A stretch of DNA of 64,000 nt from Phascolarctos cinereus (GCF_002099425.1 NW_018343982.1:5553501-5617500), one strand, 5' to 3'; positions 45,195 to 56,399 are shown, counted from the first letter of the stretch. Notes: generated by a model not told the origin, from the letters alone. Made by a program: numbers and translations.

Positions 45195-45400
45195 TATGGT
45201 AGGAGGATTTTTAGTATTAGAAGATACCTTAAAGATCATTTAGTCCAACCCTCCAATACCACCAACTCACTTTACAGATCTGGAAAGTGAAACCTAAATT
45301 GGGGAAGTAACCTCCTCAAAGCCACTCAGGCAATAAATGGCAGTCAGAACTGGAGCCCCAAGTCATTTGAGTCCAAATGCTTTAAGTCCAAAGATCAAGA
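45195..45400 (-). mobile_element. MIR3 SINE
   Basis: 'attagaagataccttaaaga', 'tcatttagtccaaccctcca', 'ggaagtaacctcctcaaagc' and 'ggcagtcagaactggagccc'. Confidence 0.75.
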
Positions 45401-46340
45401 CCTAGTAGAAGGACCTGTGGACTAATGGGGAATGATAAAAGCCTCACCCCAAAGGGTGTGGGTTAATCCTTTTTGAAACCTTTATTACCCTCAGTGGCAG
45501 TGATAGAATTGAGCACTTTAAGTACAAGCTCCATTGAGTGTAATTGCACACTCAGCTGTATGTAGTTTGTACCCCATAATTTTCTCAAATCATAGCATTG
45601 TTTGGTTATTGTAGCTAAGTTTTGGTGTAACATAGACTATAATGAACAAGGTAGAAGGAAAAAGGGTACTTCCAAAGCCAGAGGGACTCAAGGGTATGTA
45701 TGGTCTTTGGTAAGAAAAACTCTCCCTTCTTGATCAGCTTCCTCCACATCCTTTGGTGGCCCAAAGAAGGAAACTTAAAAAAACTTTAAAAAAAAGGGCT
45801 TGGATATAGGGTCCCATTTCATCATACTACTTATACTGCAAAGTTCATAATCCTTAGTTTGTAGAGACTACACAACCACCTCAGACTACCTATGTGTTGG
45901 TGACACTATGAACCTATTGTTTTAAACATAAGCAATTGTGAAGAGATTTGGCTTCATTATGAATTGCTCTACAAAAAAAGAAGAAACCCAAAACTTTCTA
46001 TTTGAGATTTTAAAGTCTTGCTAAAGTGCATTAGACATGTTATTTTCATTAATATGGCAAATGGCTAGTCAAATATTTACATGTCCTTCAAAACAAAGAT
46101 TTTTTTTTAAAAACCTCATAATTTGGTTTGCTGATTGATGGGAAGAGAAATATTCTTCATTTAAAAGTTAGATTTATGTTTCAATGTCCCCAACCTGAAT
46201 CACAATAGTTGGTTAGAAAAATAGCTCAGTTTATCCACGGGCTCATATTTAGCAGTTTATCTATAGTTAGTAATCTTTCTGTGTCACTCACATAAACACA
46301 GTTTTCCAGTTTTCCAACCTGCTGGTGATTCAGGAGGGGG
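45400..46340. other. Intronic sequence, no gene or repeat recognised
   Basis: About 0.9 kb of AT-rich sequence with poly-A runs. Nothing is assignable. Confidence 0.4.
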
Positions 46341-46343
46341 AGG

Positions 46344-46346
<3 letters not shown>

Positions 46347-46406
<60 letters not shown>
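46347..46406. repeat. (GT)30 microsatellite
   Basis: About 60 bp of uninterrupted GT, one of the longest pure dinucleotide runs in the window and probably polymorphic. Confidence 0.98.
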
Positions 46407-46409
<3 letters not shown>

Positions 46410-46429
46410 CAACTATGAAAGACATTTCA

Positions 46430-46575
46430 TACATACATACATATACACACATACATACATATATATGTGTGTATATATATGTACAAGACATACATTCATA
46501 CATACATATACACACACATACATATATATATGTGTGTATATATATAGATATAGATATATAGATAGATATAGATAA
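46430..46575. repeat. Compound (ATAC/ATGT/GATA)n microsatellite
   Basis: CATACATACATA, TATATATGTGTG and GATATAGATA blocks. The array itself contains a near-duplication of about 70 bp ('catacatacatatacacac' occurs twice). Confidence 0.95.
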
Positions 46576-46690
46576 ATAGAGATAATTAACAGAGGGAAGG
46601 TACCAGCATTAAGGTGGATTGGGAAAGGCTTCTTGAAGAAGGTAGAATTTTAGCTGGGATTTGAAGACCAGAGTTAAACATGGGGATAAC
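46576..46690 (-). mobile_element. L2 LINE 3' fragment next to the microsatellite
   Basis: 'gagataattaacagagggaa', 'ggattgggaaaggcttcttg' and 'aattttagctgggatttgaa', the reverse complement of the L2 3' region. The microsatellite to its left occupies the place where L2 normally has its TATATA-rich segment. Confidence 0.7.
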
Positions 46691-46712
46691 AATTCTTGCT
46701 TTGCCTATCTCT

Positions 46713-46891
46713 CTTTTTTTTTCCTCTTTAAAATTTTTTTTTCTTTTTCTTTTTAGGCAGTTGAGGTTAAGTGATTTGCCCAGGGTCATACAGCTAGTAA
46801 GTGTTAAGTGTTTGGTCTGAGGCCGAATTTGCACTCAGGTCCTCCTGACGTCAGGGCTGGTGCTCTATCTACTGAGCCACCTAGCTGCCCC
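46713..46891 (-). mobile_element. CORE-SINE (WSINE1 group) with target duplication
   Basis: A T-rich start, 'ggcagttgaggttaagtgat' to 'ccacctagctgcccc'. It is flanked by TTGCCTATCTCT at 46701-46712 and 46892-46903. Confidence 0.94.
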
Positions 46892-47125
46892 TTGCCTATC
46901 TCTTAGAGGTATTCTCAAGATCAAAGACAATGTTTATAAAAGGAAAATATAAATCATTATCATTCTCCATTGTCTACCTAGTCAGATTAAAAAGTTCACC
47001 TACTTAGGTTTCCCGTCCCCTCAAATTCATTTAAATAATTATAACCTAATTGAAATGCTATATTATTATCCTAATGGCTGTTTATTTACTTAGTGGCTAA
47101 CCTAATATGTACACATTTCATTCTT

Positions 47126-47291
47126 TTTTAAAAATTTTTATTTATTTTTAATTTTTGGAGGCAGTGGGGGTTAAGTGACTTGCCCAGGGTCACACAGCTA
47201 GTAATTGTCCAGTGTTTCAGGCTGGATTTTGAACTCAAGTCCTCTTGACTCCAGGGCTAGTGCTCTATTTACTCTGTCACCTAGCTGCCCC
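47126..47291 (-). mobile_element. CORE-SINE (WSINE1 group) with target duplication
   Basis: A T/A-rich start, 'ggcagtgggggttaagtgac' to 'cacctagctgcccc'. It is flanked by TACACATTTCATTCTT (47110-47125) and TACACATTTCGTTCTT (47292-47307). Confidence 0.95.
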
Positions 47292-47370
47292 TACACATTT
47301 CGTTCTTAAGAAAAAAATATCATTTTCCTTAGAAAAGAGTTCACTGAAGAAATTATCTCATCATGTAAAT

Positions 47371-47564
47371 CAGTAGTTCTCAAACTGGGATCCATGAACT
47401 TGCTTTTTTCATATTGTTATAACTGTGTTTTAATACAATTGGTTTCTCTTATAATCTTGTGTATTTTATATTATGCATTTAAAAACATTCTTCCGAGAAA
47501 GGGTTCATAGGTTTCACCAGATTTCCAAAGGGTCTATGACACAAAAAGAATTAAGAACTCCTCC
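47371..47564. mobile_element. hAT (Charlie-like) non-autonomous transposon
   Basis: The left end is CAGTAGTTCTCAAACTGGG. The right part 'ggtctatgacacaaaaagaa' then 'ttaagaactcctc' is the inverted counterpart of CAGNGGTTCTTAA. The interior ('atgcatttaaaaacattctt') fits a known mammalian hAT family. The putative flanking 8-mers (ATGTAAAT and CTACAAAT) agree at 5 of 8 positions. Confidence 0.65.
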
Positions 47565-47894
47565 TACAAATGATTATTTTAAAAATAAAAGGAGCAGAAC
47601 AAATTAGTGTTCTTAAAAAAAAGTAGCATGAAGATGGCATAAGAAAATTGTAAAACATTTAAGGAATATATATAGTTACTCAAAAAGTGAAGCCCTATGA
47701 AAATAAAGAACATCTCTTCTTCATGTAAATTTACCTTATAATTCTGTTCTTAAGAAATAAAACTTTAGAAAGAAAGATAGTAAAAGTGATACCAAAAAAA
47801 ATCTGTCACATATTCAAAATACCAAGCCATAGATAATGGTTAGGAATAGTTTTCAAAAGAAAGAAAAATGAGATCTATGTCACTATTAGGAGGC

Positions 47895-47968
47895 TTATGG
47901 GATCATAGATCTAGAACTGGAAGAAATATTAGAGGCCACATAGTTCAACCTCATCATGTAAACCAAGA
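47895..47968 (-). mobile_element. MIR3 SINE, 3' scrap
   Basis: 'gggatcatagatctagaact', 'ggaagaaatattagaggcca' and 'catagttcaacctcatc'. Confidence 0.65.
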
Positions 47969-47999
47969 TAAATAATTGACTCTGAATTTTGACTTTAAA

Positions 48000-48935
48000 A
48001 TATTCAAATTGACAAAGATAACAAAAGTGAGAACAAGTAATGTTGAAGGACTCTGGCAATACAGGCACATTATTAATAAAATGCCATTGGAGCTGTGAAT
48101 TAATCCAGCTGTTCTGGGTATCAATTTGAAATTAACTTTGACCTTATAATCTCAATCCTGAGTAGGTACCCCAAGGAAATCAAAGAGGGAAACAAAGGTG
48201 CACTATATATACACCAAGATAGCCATTGAAACACATTTTTTGGAGCAAAGAACTGGAAAAAAAAAGTGCCCATTGGCTTGAGAATGGCTAAAAAACTAGT
48301 GGTATAACAGGGTAATAGAATATCATTCTTGTATACAGTTGTAAGAATAATGACTATGAGGATGTCATCATGGAATAGAAGCCGTGTATGAGTTCATGAG
48401 AGGCAGCTAGTTGGCACAGTGGATAGAGTGCCAGGCCTGGAGTTAAGGAAGACTTATCTCCCTCAGTTCAAATTTGGCCTTAGACAGTAGCTGTGTGACC
48501 ATGAAGTCACTTACCCTTGTTTGCCTCAGTTTCCTCATCTGTAAAAAGATGAAGAAGGAAATGGCAAACCACTCCAACATCTTTACCAAGAAAACCCAAA
48601 ATGGGGTCATGAAGAGTTGGATGGGACTGAAAATTGACTGAATGGCAACATGAATTCATGATGAATGAAATAAACGTAATCAAGAGAAGAGCATATACAA
48701 TAAGTACAACAATACGAATGAAAAAATCATTAAACAAATTTGGAGTAGTTGAAAACCCAGCAAAGTTTTAGGAGAACAAATAATAAAACATAACTACCCC
48801 CCCCCCAGCATTTCACAGCAAAGGAACAGGGAACCACTAGAACAGAATAGGGTTTATACTGTTTGATATAGTCAATGTATTGAATGTTTTGCTTGTTTTT
48901 TATTTGTCACAAGGGAATATTCATGGAGACGGGCA
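48000..48935 (+). mobile_element. L1 LINE 3' region, split by a MAR1 SINE
   Basis: Sense-order L1 blocks: 'ccattggagctgtgaattaa', 'aggtaccccaaggaaatcaa', 'agcaaagaactgg' and 'gcccattggcttgagaatgg'. After the SINE come 'gatgaatgaaataaacgtaa' and 'gatatagtcaatgtattgaa'. These are the reverse of blocks in the L1 at 52-54 kb and resemble the L1 at 3.0-3.5 kb. Confidence 0.8.
48397..48650 (+). mobile_element. MAR1-type long CORE-SINE inside L1, with target duplication
   Basis: 'aggcagctagttggcacagt' head, 'tttcctcatctgtaaaaaga' middle and tail 'atggggtcatgaagagttgg'. The flanks TGAGTTCATGA (before) and TGAATTCATGA (after, about 48651-48661) are a one-mismatch duplication of L1 sequence. Confidence 0.92.
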
Positions 48936-48984
48936 TTGAAAAAGCTGTGATGTAAAGACAAAAGGCACCAAAAAATTTTTTTAA

Positions 48985-49170
48985 TTTAAAAAAGGAAGAG
49001 GGGCAGCTAGGTGGTGCAGTGGATAGAGCACCGGCCCTGGATTCAGGAGGACTTGAGTTCAAATCTGGCCTTAGACACATAATACTTACTAGCTGTGTGA
49101 CCCTGGGCAAGTCACTTAACCCCATTGCCTAAGCAAAAAAACAAATAAAAAATAGAATAAAATAAAAATA
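48985..49170 (+). mobile_element. CORE-SINE (WSINE1 group) with target duplication
   Basis: 'ggggcagctaggtggtgcag' (from 48999) to 'ttaaccccattgcctaagc' plus an A-rich tail. AAAAAAGGAAGA occurs on both sides. Confidence 0.94.
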
Positions 49171-49249
49171 AAAAAGGAAGAAAAATAGTCTAGTGTCTTC
49201 CCAGTGTTCATTTTCCTGTTGTCAAAAAAGCCCATTTTAGTAATGACCC

Positions 49250-49440
49250 TTCAGGGTGGTATACTAGAAAGAGCGTTGGAATGGGCAGTCAGTATACTAA
49301 GACTGTAGGTATGATTTCCCCCCTAACTGTATGACCTTGGGAAATTAACTTCTTTGGACATCACTTTCTTCATTTATCAAACAAGGAGTTTTAACTAGAT
49401 CATCTTTAAGGCTCTTTACAGCTCTAATGTTCTATTCATT
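49250..49440 (+). mobile_element. MIR3 SINE
   Basis: 'atactagaaagagcgttgga', 'gtatgaccttgggaaattaa', 'aactagatcatctttaaggc', 'tctttacagctctaatgttc'. Confidence 0.8.
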
Positions 49441-49504
49441 ATCTACGATAATGAAATTTATAACATTAAAATTATAATTCCTTAGTTCTAATGACTCATA
49501 TTAT

Positions 49505-49694
49505 TCTAGTGCAAAAGCTGCCAATCTTGTAGGCTGCTGTCAGAAAACTCCAAAGAGACCTGAACCCAGATTGAAATATAATTGAGAAATATAACAAAAT
49601 AAATAAAAATGCAACATAAAAATGTAAACTTGTGGTTTTCTAAGTCAATATGTAGCCCACAGGGATCCATCCCTATCTGTGTTTGAAACCACTG
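49505..49694. mobile_element. hAT-type non-autonomous transposon relic
   Basis: The right end 'gtgtttgaaaccactg' is the inverse of the hAT start CAGTGGTTTCAAACA. The interior shows 'tggttttctaagtcaatatg', 'tagcccacagggatcc' and 'attgaaatataattgagaaa', typical of a mammalian hAT family. The left end is eroded. Confidence 0.55.
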
Positions 49695-50109
49695 ATCTGG
49701 TGTATTAGATCTCTTGTTGTCACATATACAAAAGCCACAGTATATTTGTCATCCTTCATATCCATCCTGTCTGGTCACTACTTTATAAATAGATAGAATA
49801 CTGATTACTTTGTAAAACACAGAAAGCCCTACTGTGTCTGCAGTTTGTAACCTCACACATTTCAGTATCTTGTTTGTTCATAAAGATCAACTTGGGAGAG
49901 TATCTCAGTGCTCTTAATAACTTAGGAAATGAGGAAATAGAGATCCAAAGAGTTTGAGACTCTCTTGGATATCTCTAACTCCTATGCATCCCAGTGTTCT
50001 ACATATGTGACTCCCATATCCATAAATTTAACCATAATCTCTCTAGTTCTGTCAGTGACTGCCTGCTGAACATCACTTCATCATTCCAGTTTCAAATCTT
50101 TTCTCAAGA

Positions 50110-50478
50110 ACTAGTTTGTGTATTGACTTGGCTCTTTTCAGCAATACAGTGATCCAAGATAATTCCAAGAGACTCATAATGGAAAATTCTGTTCACATCT
50201 AGAACTGATGGGAGTCTGAATGCAGATTGAAGCATACTATTTTCATTTTATTTTTGGTATGTTTTTTTCCCTTTTGTTCTGTTTTTTCTTTCACAACATG
50301 ACTAACATGAAAGTTTGTTTTACTTGATTGTACTTATATAACCTATATCAAATTGCTTACCATCCAAGGAAGATGGGAGGGGAAAGAGGGAGGGAGAAAA
50401 TTTGAAACTCAAAATTTTATTAAAAATGGCTATCAAAAATTCCTTCCATGTAATCGGAAGAAATATTGTTTTTTTTAA
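50110..50478 (+). mobile_element. L1 LINE 3' untranslated end
   Basis: 'cagcaatacagtgatccaag', 'gactcataatggaaaattct', 'aatgcagattgaagcatact', 'tcacaacatgactaacatga' and 'tataacctatatcaaattgc' to an A-rich terminus. This is a textbook marsupial L1 3' UTR, 5'-truncated. Confidence 0.93.
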
Positions 50479-50497
50479 AAAAAGAACTAGTTTGTGA

Positions 50498-50605
50498 GCT
50501 GAGGCAAATCAGTTAACTTCTCTAGGCCTCAGTTTCCTCATCTATCAAGGGAAGGAGTTAGATTCAGTGACTTCTGGGGTCCCTTCTAGAGCAATGTTTC
50601 TACAG
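50498..50605 (+). mobile_element. MIR3 SINE, 3' half
   Basis: 'gcctcagtttcctcatctat' and 'cttctggggtcccttctaga'. It directly follows the L1 tail. Confidence 0.75.
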
Positions 50606-50654
50606 ACCTTGTTCTAGACAAAGCACAAATACAGTAATTCAGAATACATGGTTA

Positions 50655-50870
50655 GCAGTAGGAGACAGTTGGTTCAGTGGACTGAGCACTGGCTCTGGAG
50701 TCAGAGGACCTGGATTCAAATACTACTTTTGAGGGTTACTTACTACGTTAGGCACGTTGGGTAAATCACTAAAACTTTTGAGCCTCAAGTGTCCTCTGCT
50801 GTAATGAGGATTGGATTGGTTGGCCTCTGAAGTTCCTTCTAGCTCTACATCTGTGATCTTGTGTCCAAAA
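50655..50870 (+). mobile_element. MIR3/CORE-SINE hybrid-looking copy
   Basis: The head 'gttggttcagtggactgagc' looks like the marsupial CORE-SINE, while the tail 'tggcctctgaagttccttct' and 'agctctacatctgtgatctt' is MIR3-like. It is either a diverged MIR3 or an intermediate subfamily. Confidence 0.7.
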
Positions 50871-50899
50871 CAGAAAAAAGGACTCATATCTTCACTGCT

Positions 50900-51720
50900 T
50901 ATTACCTACCCACATTTCCCTATTTCTCTTAAGAGCACTACTACTGTCCTCTAGCCACCCAGTTTCACAGCCTTAGCAGTCCTGACACTTCCCTTTCCTT
51001 CATCCCCTATCTCCTATAACTTGCCAAGTTTTATTTATTTTACCTCCACAACATTTCTTGCCTAGCCTCTTCTCTTCATTCACATAACTGATATCCTACA
51101 TCAGGCTCTCATCATCTCTCCCTTGGACTACTGTATGAGCCTCCTAATTAATCACCTTGCTCCTATTCACTCCCCTCTCCAATCTACCTTCTGCATTATT
51201 GCAAAAATAATCTTCCTAAGGCACAAGTCTGACCATTTCATACCTCTTTTCAAAAACTGCCAGGGCTCTTCATACCTATAGGGTAAAACATGCATTCCTT
51301 AGAAAGATATTTAAATCCCTCCACAATCTGAGTCCTGTCTATCTTTCCAGCCTTATTTCATACTGCTCTCCTTCATGAAAGTAGTATGTTCCAGCCAGAA
51401 TGGACAACTAGCCATTCTCCACACTTGATAATCCATCTACCTCTACCCGGTGTATTCACATAGACTGTTGCCCATGGCTTCAGTACATTCCCTCCTCATT
51501 TCTAACTGTCTAAATGTGTATCTTCCCCCTAAAGGCTCAACTCAGATACTACTAACACTGTAAAAACCTTACCTGATCTTTTCATTTGTTAGTATTCTTT
51601 CCCTTCTCAATTTTCCTTGTGCTATATTTATTTATGTGCATACTGTGTTCCTAATTCAAGCTTCCATGACAAGGGCTGTTTCATTTTTGAAATAGATCCT
51701 TAATAAACTTAATAAGTTCA
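50900..51720 (+). mobile_element. L2 LINE ORF2 3' part and 3' end
   Basis: 'ctctcccttggactactgta', 'ccaatctaccttctgcatta', 'aggcacaagtctgaccattt', 'tccctccacaatctgagtcc' and 'tctttccagccttatttcat', ending with a decayed tail 'atagatccttaataaactta'. Confidence 0.85.
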
Positions 51721-51790
51721 TTAAATTGAAGTCACTTGCCAAAAGCTCCCAAGATAACAGGTGGCAGGACCAGAATTAGATAGAATGCAG
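51720..51790 (-). mobile_element. MIR SINE scrap
   Basis: 'aagtcacttgccaaaagctc' and 'aggtggcaggaccagaatta', a short reverse-complement MIR core. Confidence 0.5.
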
Positions 51791-51861
51791 TTTTTCAGAT
51801 TTCTGGCCCAGGACTGTCACACAATCTTGTAACACACAGAAAGCAGTTACTGCAAGAATAG

Positions 51862-51945
51862 CAATTAAGTGTCTGAGGCTGGATTTGAACTCAGATCTTC
51901 CTGACTGCAGGACCAGTGCTCTATCCACTGAGCAATTTAACTCCT
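51862..51945 (-). mobile_element. CORE-SINE (WSINE1 group) head fragment
   Basis: 'aagtgtctgaggctggattt', 'gaactcagatcttcctgact' and 'gctctatccactgagcaa'. Only the head half of the SINE is present. Confidence 0.8.
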
Positions 51946-52044
51946 AAAAGCTAGGCTTTCTGTTTTTTATAGGAATATCACTAGGCATATGTAAATGGCA
52001 GTAGACTTTATAATTGGGCAAGATTTGTTTCAGTTTTGTTGAAA

Positions 52045-52250
52045 AACATTTGTTTTAAGTGTCATATTGTGTAGTGGAAAGCCAATATATACTAGGAGTG
52101 AGGAGGCTTCATTCAGTTCTAGTCCTGGGTCTTTTCTTACTAAATATGACCCAGATTGATTCTGTCTCTGAACTTCAGTTTCCTTATCCATAAAATGAAG
52201 GTGTTGGACTAAATGATCTCCAAGGTCTCTTCCACTGCTAAGATTATGTA
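52045..52250 (+). mobile_element. MIR3 SINE
   Basis: 'tgtgtagtggaaagcc', 'ttcagttctagtcctgggtc', 'agtttccttatccataaaat' and 'ggactaaatgatctccaagg'. Confidence 0.85.
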
Positions 52251-52364
52251 GCACCTACTATATTCATTGTAATTTTGTGTCTCCTTGGAAACATTTCACA
52301 GTATGGAATATAATGTATAAAGCACAAAGATCTAATGAATGTATTCAAATTCTAAAAGATAGGA

Positions 52365-53990
52365 TTTTTTATTAATTTATTTTGATTTATCAACAATCAG
52401 TTCCATAAGCTTTTGAGTTTTAAAATTTTTCTCCTCCTTCCTCCCCAAGACGGCATGCATTCTGATATAGGCTATACATTCCTATTAAACATATTTTCAC
52501 ATTAGCAATGCTGTAAGGAAGAATTAGAACCAATAGAAGGAATCACCAGAAAGAGGAAACAAAACATAACAGAAAAAAAAAAATAGCAAATAGTATGCTT
52601 CAGTCTGCATTCAAACTCCATAGTTTTTTCTTCGTGTTTGGATAGCATTTTCCATCATGAGGCCTTTGGAGATGTCTTAGATCCTTGCATTACTGAGAAG
52701 GGTTAAGTCTATCAATATTAGTCATTGCACAGCGTGGCTATTACTGTATACAACGTTCTTCTGGTTCTGCTCACTTCATTCAGCATCAGTCCATACAAGT
52801 TTTTCCAGGTTTTTCTGAAGTCCACCTGCTCATCATTTCTTTTTTTCTTTCTTTTTTTTTTTTGGCTAGGCATTGGGGTTAAGTGACTTGCCCAGGGTCA
52901 CACAGCTAGTGTTATGTGTCTGAGGCCGGATTTGAACTCAGGTCCTCCTGAATTCAGGGCCAGTGCTCTATCCACTGCTCCACCTAGCTGCCCCCCTCAT
53001 CATTTCTTATAGCACAATAGTATTCCATTACATTCATATGCCACAACTTGTTCAGCCATTCCCCAATTGATGGGCATCCCCTCAATTTCCAATTCTTGGC
53101 TACCACGAAGAGAGCTGCTATAAATATTTTTGTACATGTGGGTCCTTTTCCCATTTTTATGATCTCTTTGGGATATAGCCCTAGAAGTGCTATTACTGGG
53201 TCAAAGAATATGCACATTTTTATAGCCCTTTGGGCATAGTTCTAAATTGCTTTCCAAAATGGTTGGATCATTTCACAAGTCCACCAACAAATCATTAGTG
53301 TTCCTATTTTCCCACATCTTCTCCAACATTTCTCATTTTCCTGTTTTATCATGTTGGCCAATCTTATAGGTGTGATATGGTACCTCAGAGTTTTGATTTG
53401 CATTTCTCTAATCAATAGTGATTTAGAGCATTTTTTCATGTGACTATAAATAGCTTTAATTTCTTCATCTGAGAACTGCCTGTTCTTATCCTTTGACCAT
53501 TTATCAATTGGGGAATGACTTGTATTTTTATAAATTTGACTCGGTTCTCTATATATTTTAGAAATGAGGCCCTTAGCAGAGACACTGGTTGTAAAAATTC
53601 TTTCCCACTTTTCTACTTCCCTCCTAATCTTGGTATCATTGGCTTTGTTTGTGCAAAAACTTTTCAATTTAATGTAATCAAAATTATCCATTTTGCACTT
53701 CATAATGTTCTCCATCTCATGTTTGGTCACGAATTCTTCTGTCCTCCACAAGTCTGACCAGGTAAACTATTCCTTGCTCTCCCAGTTTGCTTATATATCA
53801 GCCTTTATATCTAAATCATGAACCCATTTTGACTTTATTTTGGTATATGGCATGAGATTTTGGTCTATGCCTAGTTTCTGCCATACTGTTTTCCAGTTTT
53901 CCCAGCAGTTTTTGTCAAATAGTGAGTTCTTATCCCAGAAGCTGGGGACTTTGGGTTTATCAAATAGTAGATTACTATAGATTGACTACT
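52365..53990 (-). mobile_element. L1 LINE 3' part: ORF2 C-terminus and 3' UTR, split by a SINE
   Basis: The minus strand retains a 169-codon open stretch (53242-53751) with the L1 ORF2 C-terminal signature: HMKKCSKSLLIREMQIKTLR, then YHITPIRLA, and the Cys-rich CWRRCGKIGTLMICWWTCE. The 3' UTR follows (52997-53240 and 52365-52830) and ends in a T-run at 52365. A CORE-SINE interrupts the UTR at 52842-52996. About 1.47 kb of L1 remain. It is the best-preserved L1 coding stretch in the window, 5'-truncated at about 53990. Confidence 0.95.
52842..52996 (-). mobile_element. CORE-SINE (WSINE1 group) inside L1, with target duplication
   Basis: A T-rich start, 'ggctaggcattggggttaag' to 'ccacctagctgccc'. 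CTCATCATTTCTT occurs just before the SINE (about 52829-52841) and just after it (about 52997-53009), duplicating L1 sequence. Confidence 0.95.
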
Positions 53991-54489
53991 GTGTTTTGCA
54001 TACCTAACCTGTTCCCCTGATCCAGTAATGGTTCTTTTTAAAGACAGTGGTCATGTTTTCACAGAATTAAACAACATACTAAAACTGTATGCACACTTAA
54101 AGTCAACCAAATATTTTATGTACAGAAGTCCTTATTTTAAATGAATTCTGAATTTAAGTTTTAGAGGACAATCAGGACATTAAAAGGAACCTCAAATGTG
54201 CCTTGGAGCTTCAGCTTGTACACAGGAGGGCTGCTTCTTAAGCACAGTAGTATAAGGAATTCATCAGAGGCTATATTTTGGTCAAATGACATAGAAACAT
54301 TTATGGTATATAACCAGAATGGCTGAAAAGCAACCCTATAACAAAGGCTCTCATGATTTAACAATAAAAACAAGTTAATTTTTCATGAACAGAATTAAAA
54401 TATTTTGTTCTGTAGAATGACTGTGGAATTTTTTGGGTAGTAAAGTTAAAGGATTGTATTCATATTTGGCTTATCCATTTGTTGGCACA
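53991..54489. other. Intronic sequence, nothing recognised
   Basis: About 500 bp of AT-rich sequence between L1 and L2. The 70-codon minus frame at 54161-54373 matches no family I know. Confidence 0.4.
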
Positions 54490-55400
54490 CAAAGCAAGGC
54501 ATTCCAGTCCCTCTTCCACTCATCCAAGTTTGCATCTTAGGAGTTCTCATTCTCCCTCATCCCGTATACTTAATCACTTCTTAAGTCTTAACAGATTTTA
54601 CCACCACAACATCTTTCCCTGTCATCTCTACTCATGCAGTCATCGCATTGGTTCAGGCCTTCATTATCTCTCTCCTGGACTATTGAAATAGTTTCTTAAT
54701 TAGCATCCTTTCCTCAACTCTTGTTTCCTCTCCAATCTGTCCTCCACATAGGTGCCAAAGTGATATTCTCAGAGCATAGGTCTTATTGTTAACGTTGCTA
54801 CCTTACTTGTTAACCTCCAATAGCTACCTGTTATCTCTAGAAGCAAATACAAACGCTTTTGTTTGGTAATTAAAGCCATTTACAACCCAGTTCCACTGTA
54901 CCTTTCCAGACTTATTGCATGTTACTCCCCTTTACATAGTCTGTGGTTCAGTCAAACTGGCTTTCTTGCTGTTCTTCACATCTCTCATTCCATCTCCTAT
55001 CTTTACCTTTACACTGACTGCCCCTCCCTCGGTCCCCTCCCCACCCCCAATGCTGGAATGCTCTCCTTCCTCAATTCTGCCTTTTAGAATGCCTAGTTTC
55101 TTTCAAAACTCAGCTTAAGTGCTACCTTCTACAATAGATATTTTCTGATCCCTCAAGCTGTAGTGCCTCCCCTAAAATTATAACTTGTATTTATTTTTAT
55201 ACATTTATATGTGTGTGTAACAGGTAAAGATCAAGGGAATTTCTCCCCCCCCCCAACCCCACCTCCATTTCACATGTGTACATGGTTTTCGTTTTTGCCC
55301 TGATAGAGTTCTTGAGAACAGGTATTGTTGAATTTTTGTCTTATGTCTAGCACAATGTAGGGCAGATAGTAGGTCCTTAATAAGTGCTAAATAATTATAA
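54490..55400 (+). mobile_element. L2 LINE ORF2 3' part and 3' end
   Basis: 'tctctcctggactattgaaa', 'ccaatctgtcctccacatag', 'gttaacctccaatagctacc', 'aaagccatttacaacccagt' and the terminal 'agcacaatgtagggcagata', 'ccttaataagtgctaaata'. Confidence 0.88.
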
Positions 55401-56095
55401 CAAATTGATTCATTATCATTAAGAAGAAATTAACAATTTTCTTTTATACCTGATTTGCCAAATTTTGGCTTAAACTTTGGAGCCAATTCTAATCTCTTGG
55501 ATGATATACAAATAGGTGCTACATGAATAGGTTCCATTATCTAGTTATCATAAGAGATTTTTCAGTAATAGGGAAGCAATTTGACTTTGCCCTTATCTAA
55601 AATTGTTCCATAAGATTTTTGGAAAATAGCTTATCTGGGCTCAATCATGATTCAGCCTGGTTCAGTGGTAAAGAAGATTGATTCAATTAATTCCTTACCT
55701 GTGGATGGAGGAAAGAAGTAGTCGTTTGTTTTTTTTTCAGTGTGGTCTGGGAAACATTTGTGGTTTTTGCAAGGCTTGTCCAATTTCTTGTCTAATTGCA
55801 TATTATTTCTGAAACTTGGATTACTTTGTTCCTTTTACAAGTGCTTTTCTCCCCCTTTTTGTCTTATTATGTTTTGTGCTCTTATAGATGTAGTCTCAGA
55901 ACAAAAAGGACCATGTCCCATTTCATTGTTTGTCTAGAACAGTTTCTATAATAGAGATTTTTTAAACTCAGCTTTTAAGATCAAATGTCTTAGAGTTTTT
56001 TCCCCTAAATCTTTGAAAGAAACTAAAGATTAGGCAAGTCCCTTTAGAAGTGCAATTTGATTTTTTTAAGTCACATAGCAAATATATTTAAAGGC

Positions 56096-56097
<2 letters not shown>
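55400..56097. other. Intronic sequence, nothing recognised
   Basis: No repeat family or coding exon is recognised. Confidence 0.4.
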
Positions 56098-56098
<1 letters not shown>

Positions 56099-56132
<34 letters not shown>

Positions 56133-56151
56133 GTGTGTGTGTGTGTGTGTT
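56099..56151. repeat. (GT)n microsatellite
   Basis: About 53 bp of GT units with one TT interruption. Confidence 0.97.
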
Positions 56152-56399
56152 GCCAAAATCTTTTTACAGAGGAGAAAGAAATCTGTGTAGGTTTTTTGAC
56201 CTGTCTATCAGATGCTCTAAGCATATCTATTAGTTCTTTTTCCTCCTTTTTGGTAAGAAAGTATTCATATAACTGCCTTTGAATGATAGGCCTTATCTTT
56301 CATTAATATTGTACAGAGTTTTGTTAGGACACTTTTCTAAATCTGTTATCCACTTAACAATTCTGAAAGTATAAATGGGATTGTGTAGATGTTAATTGC

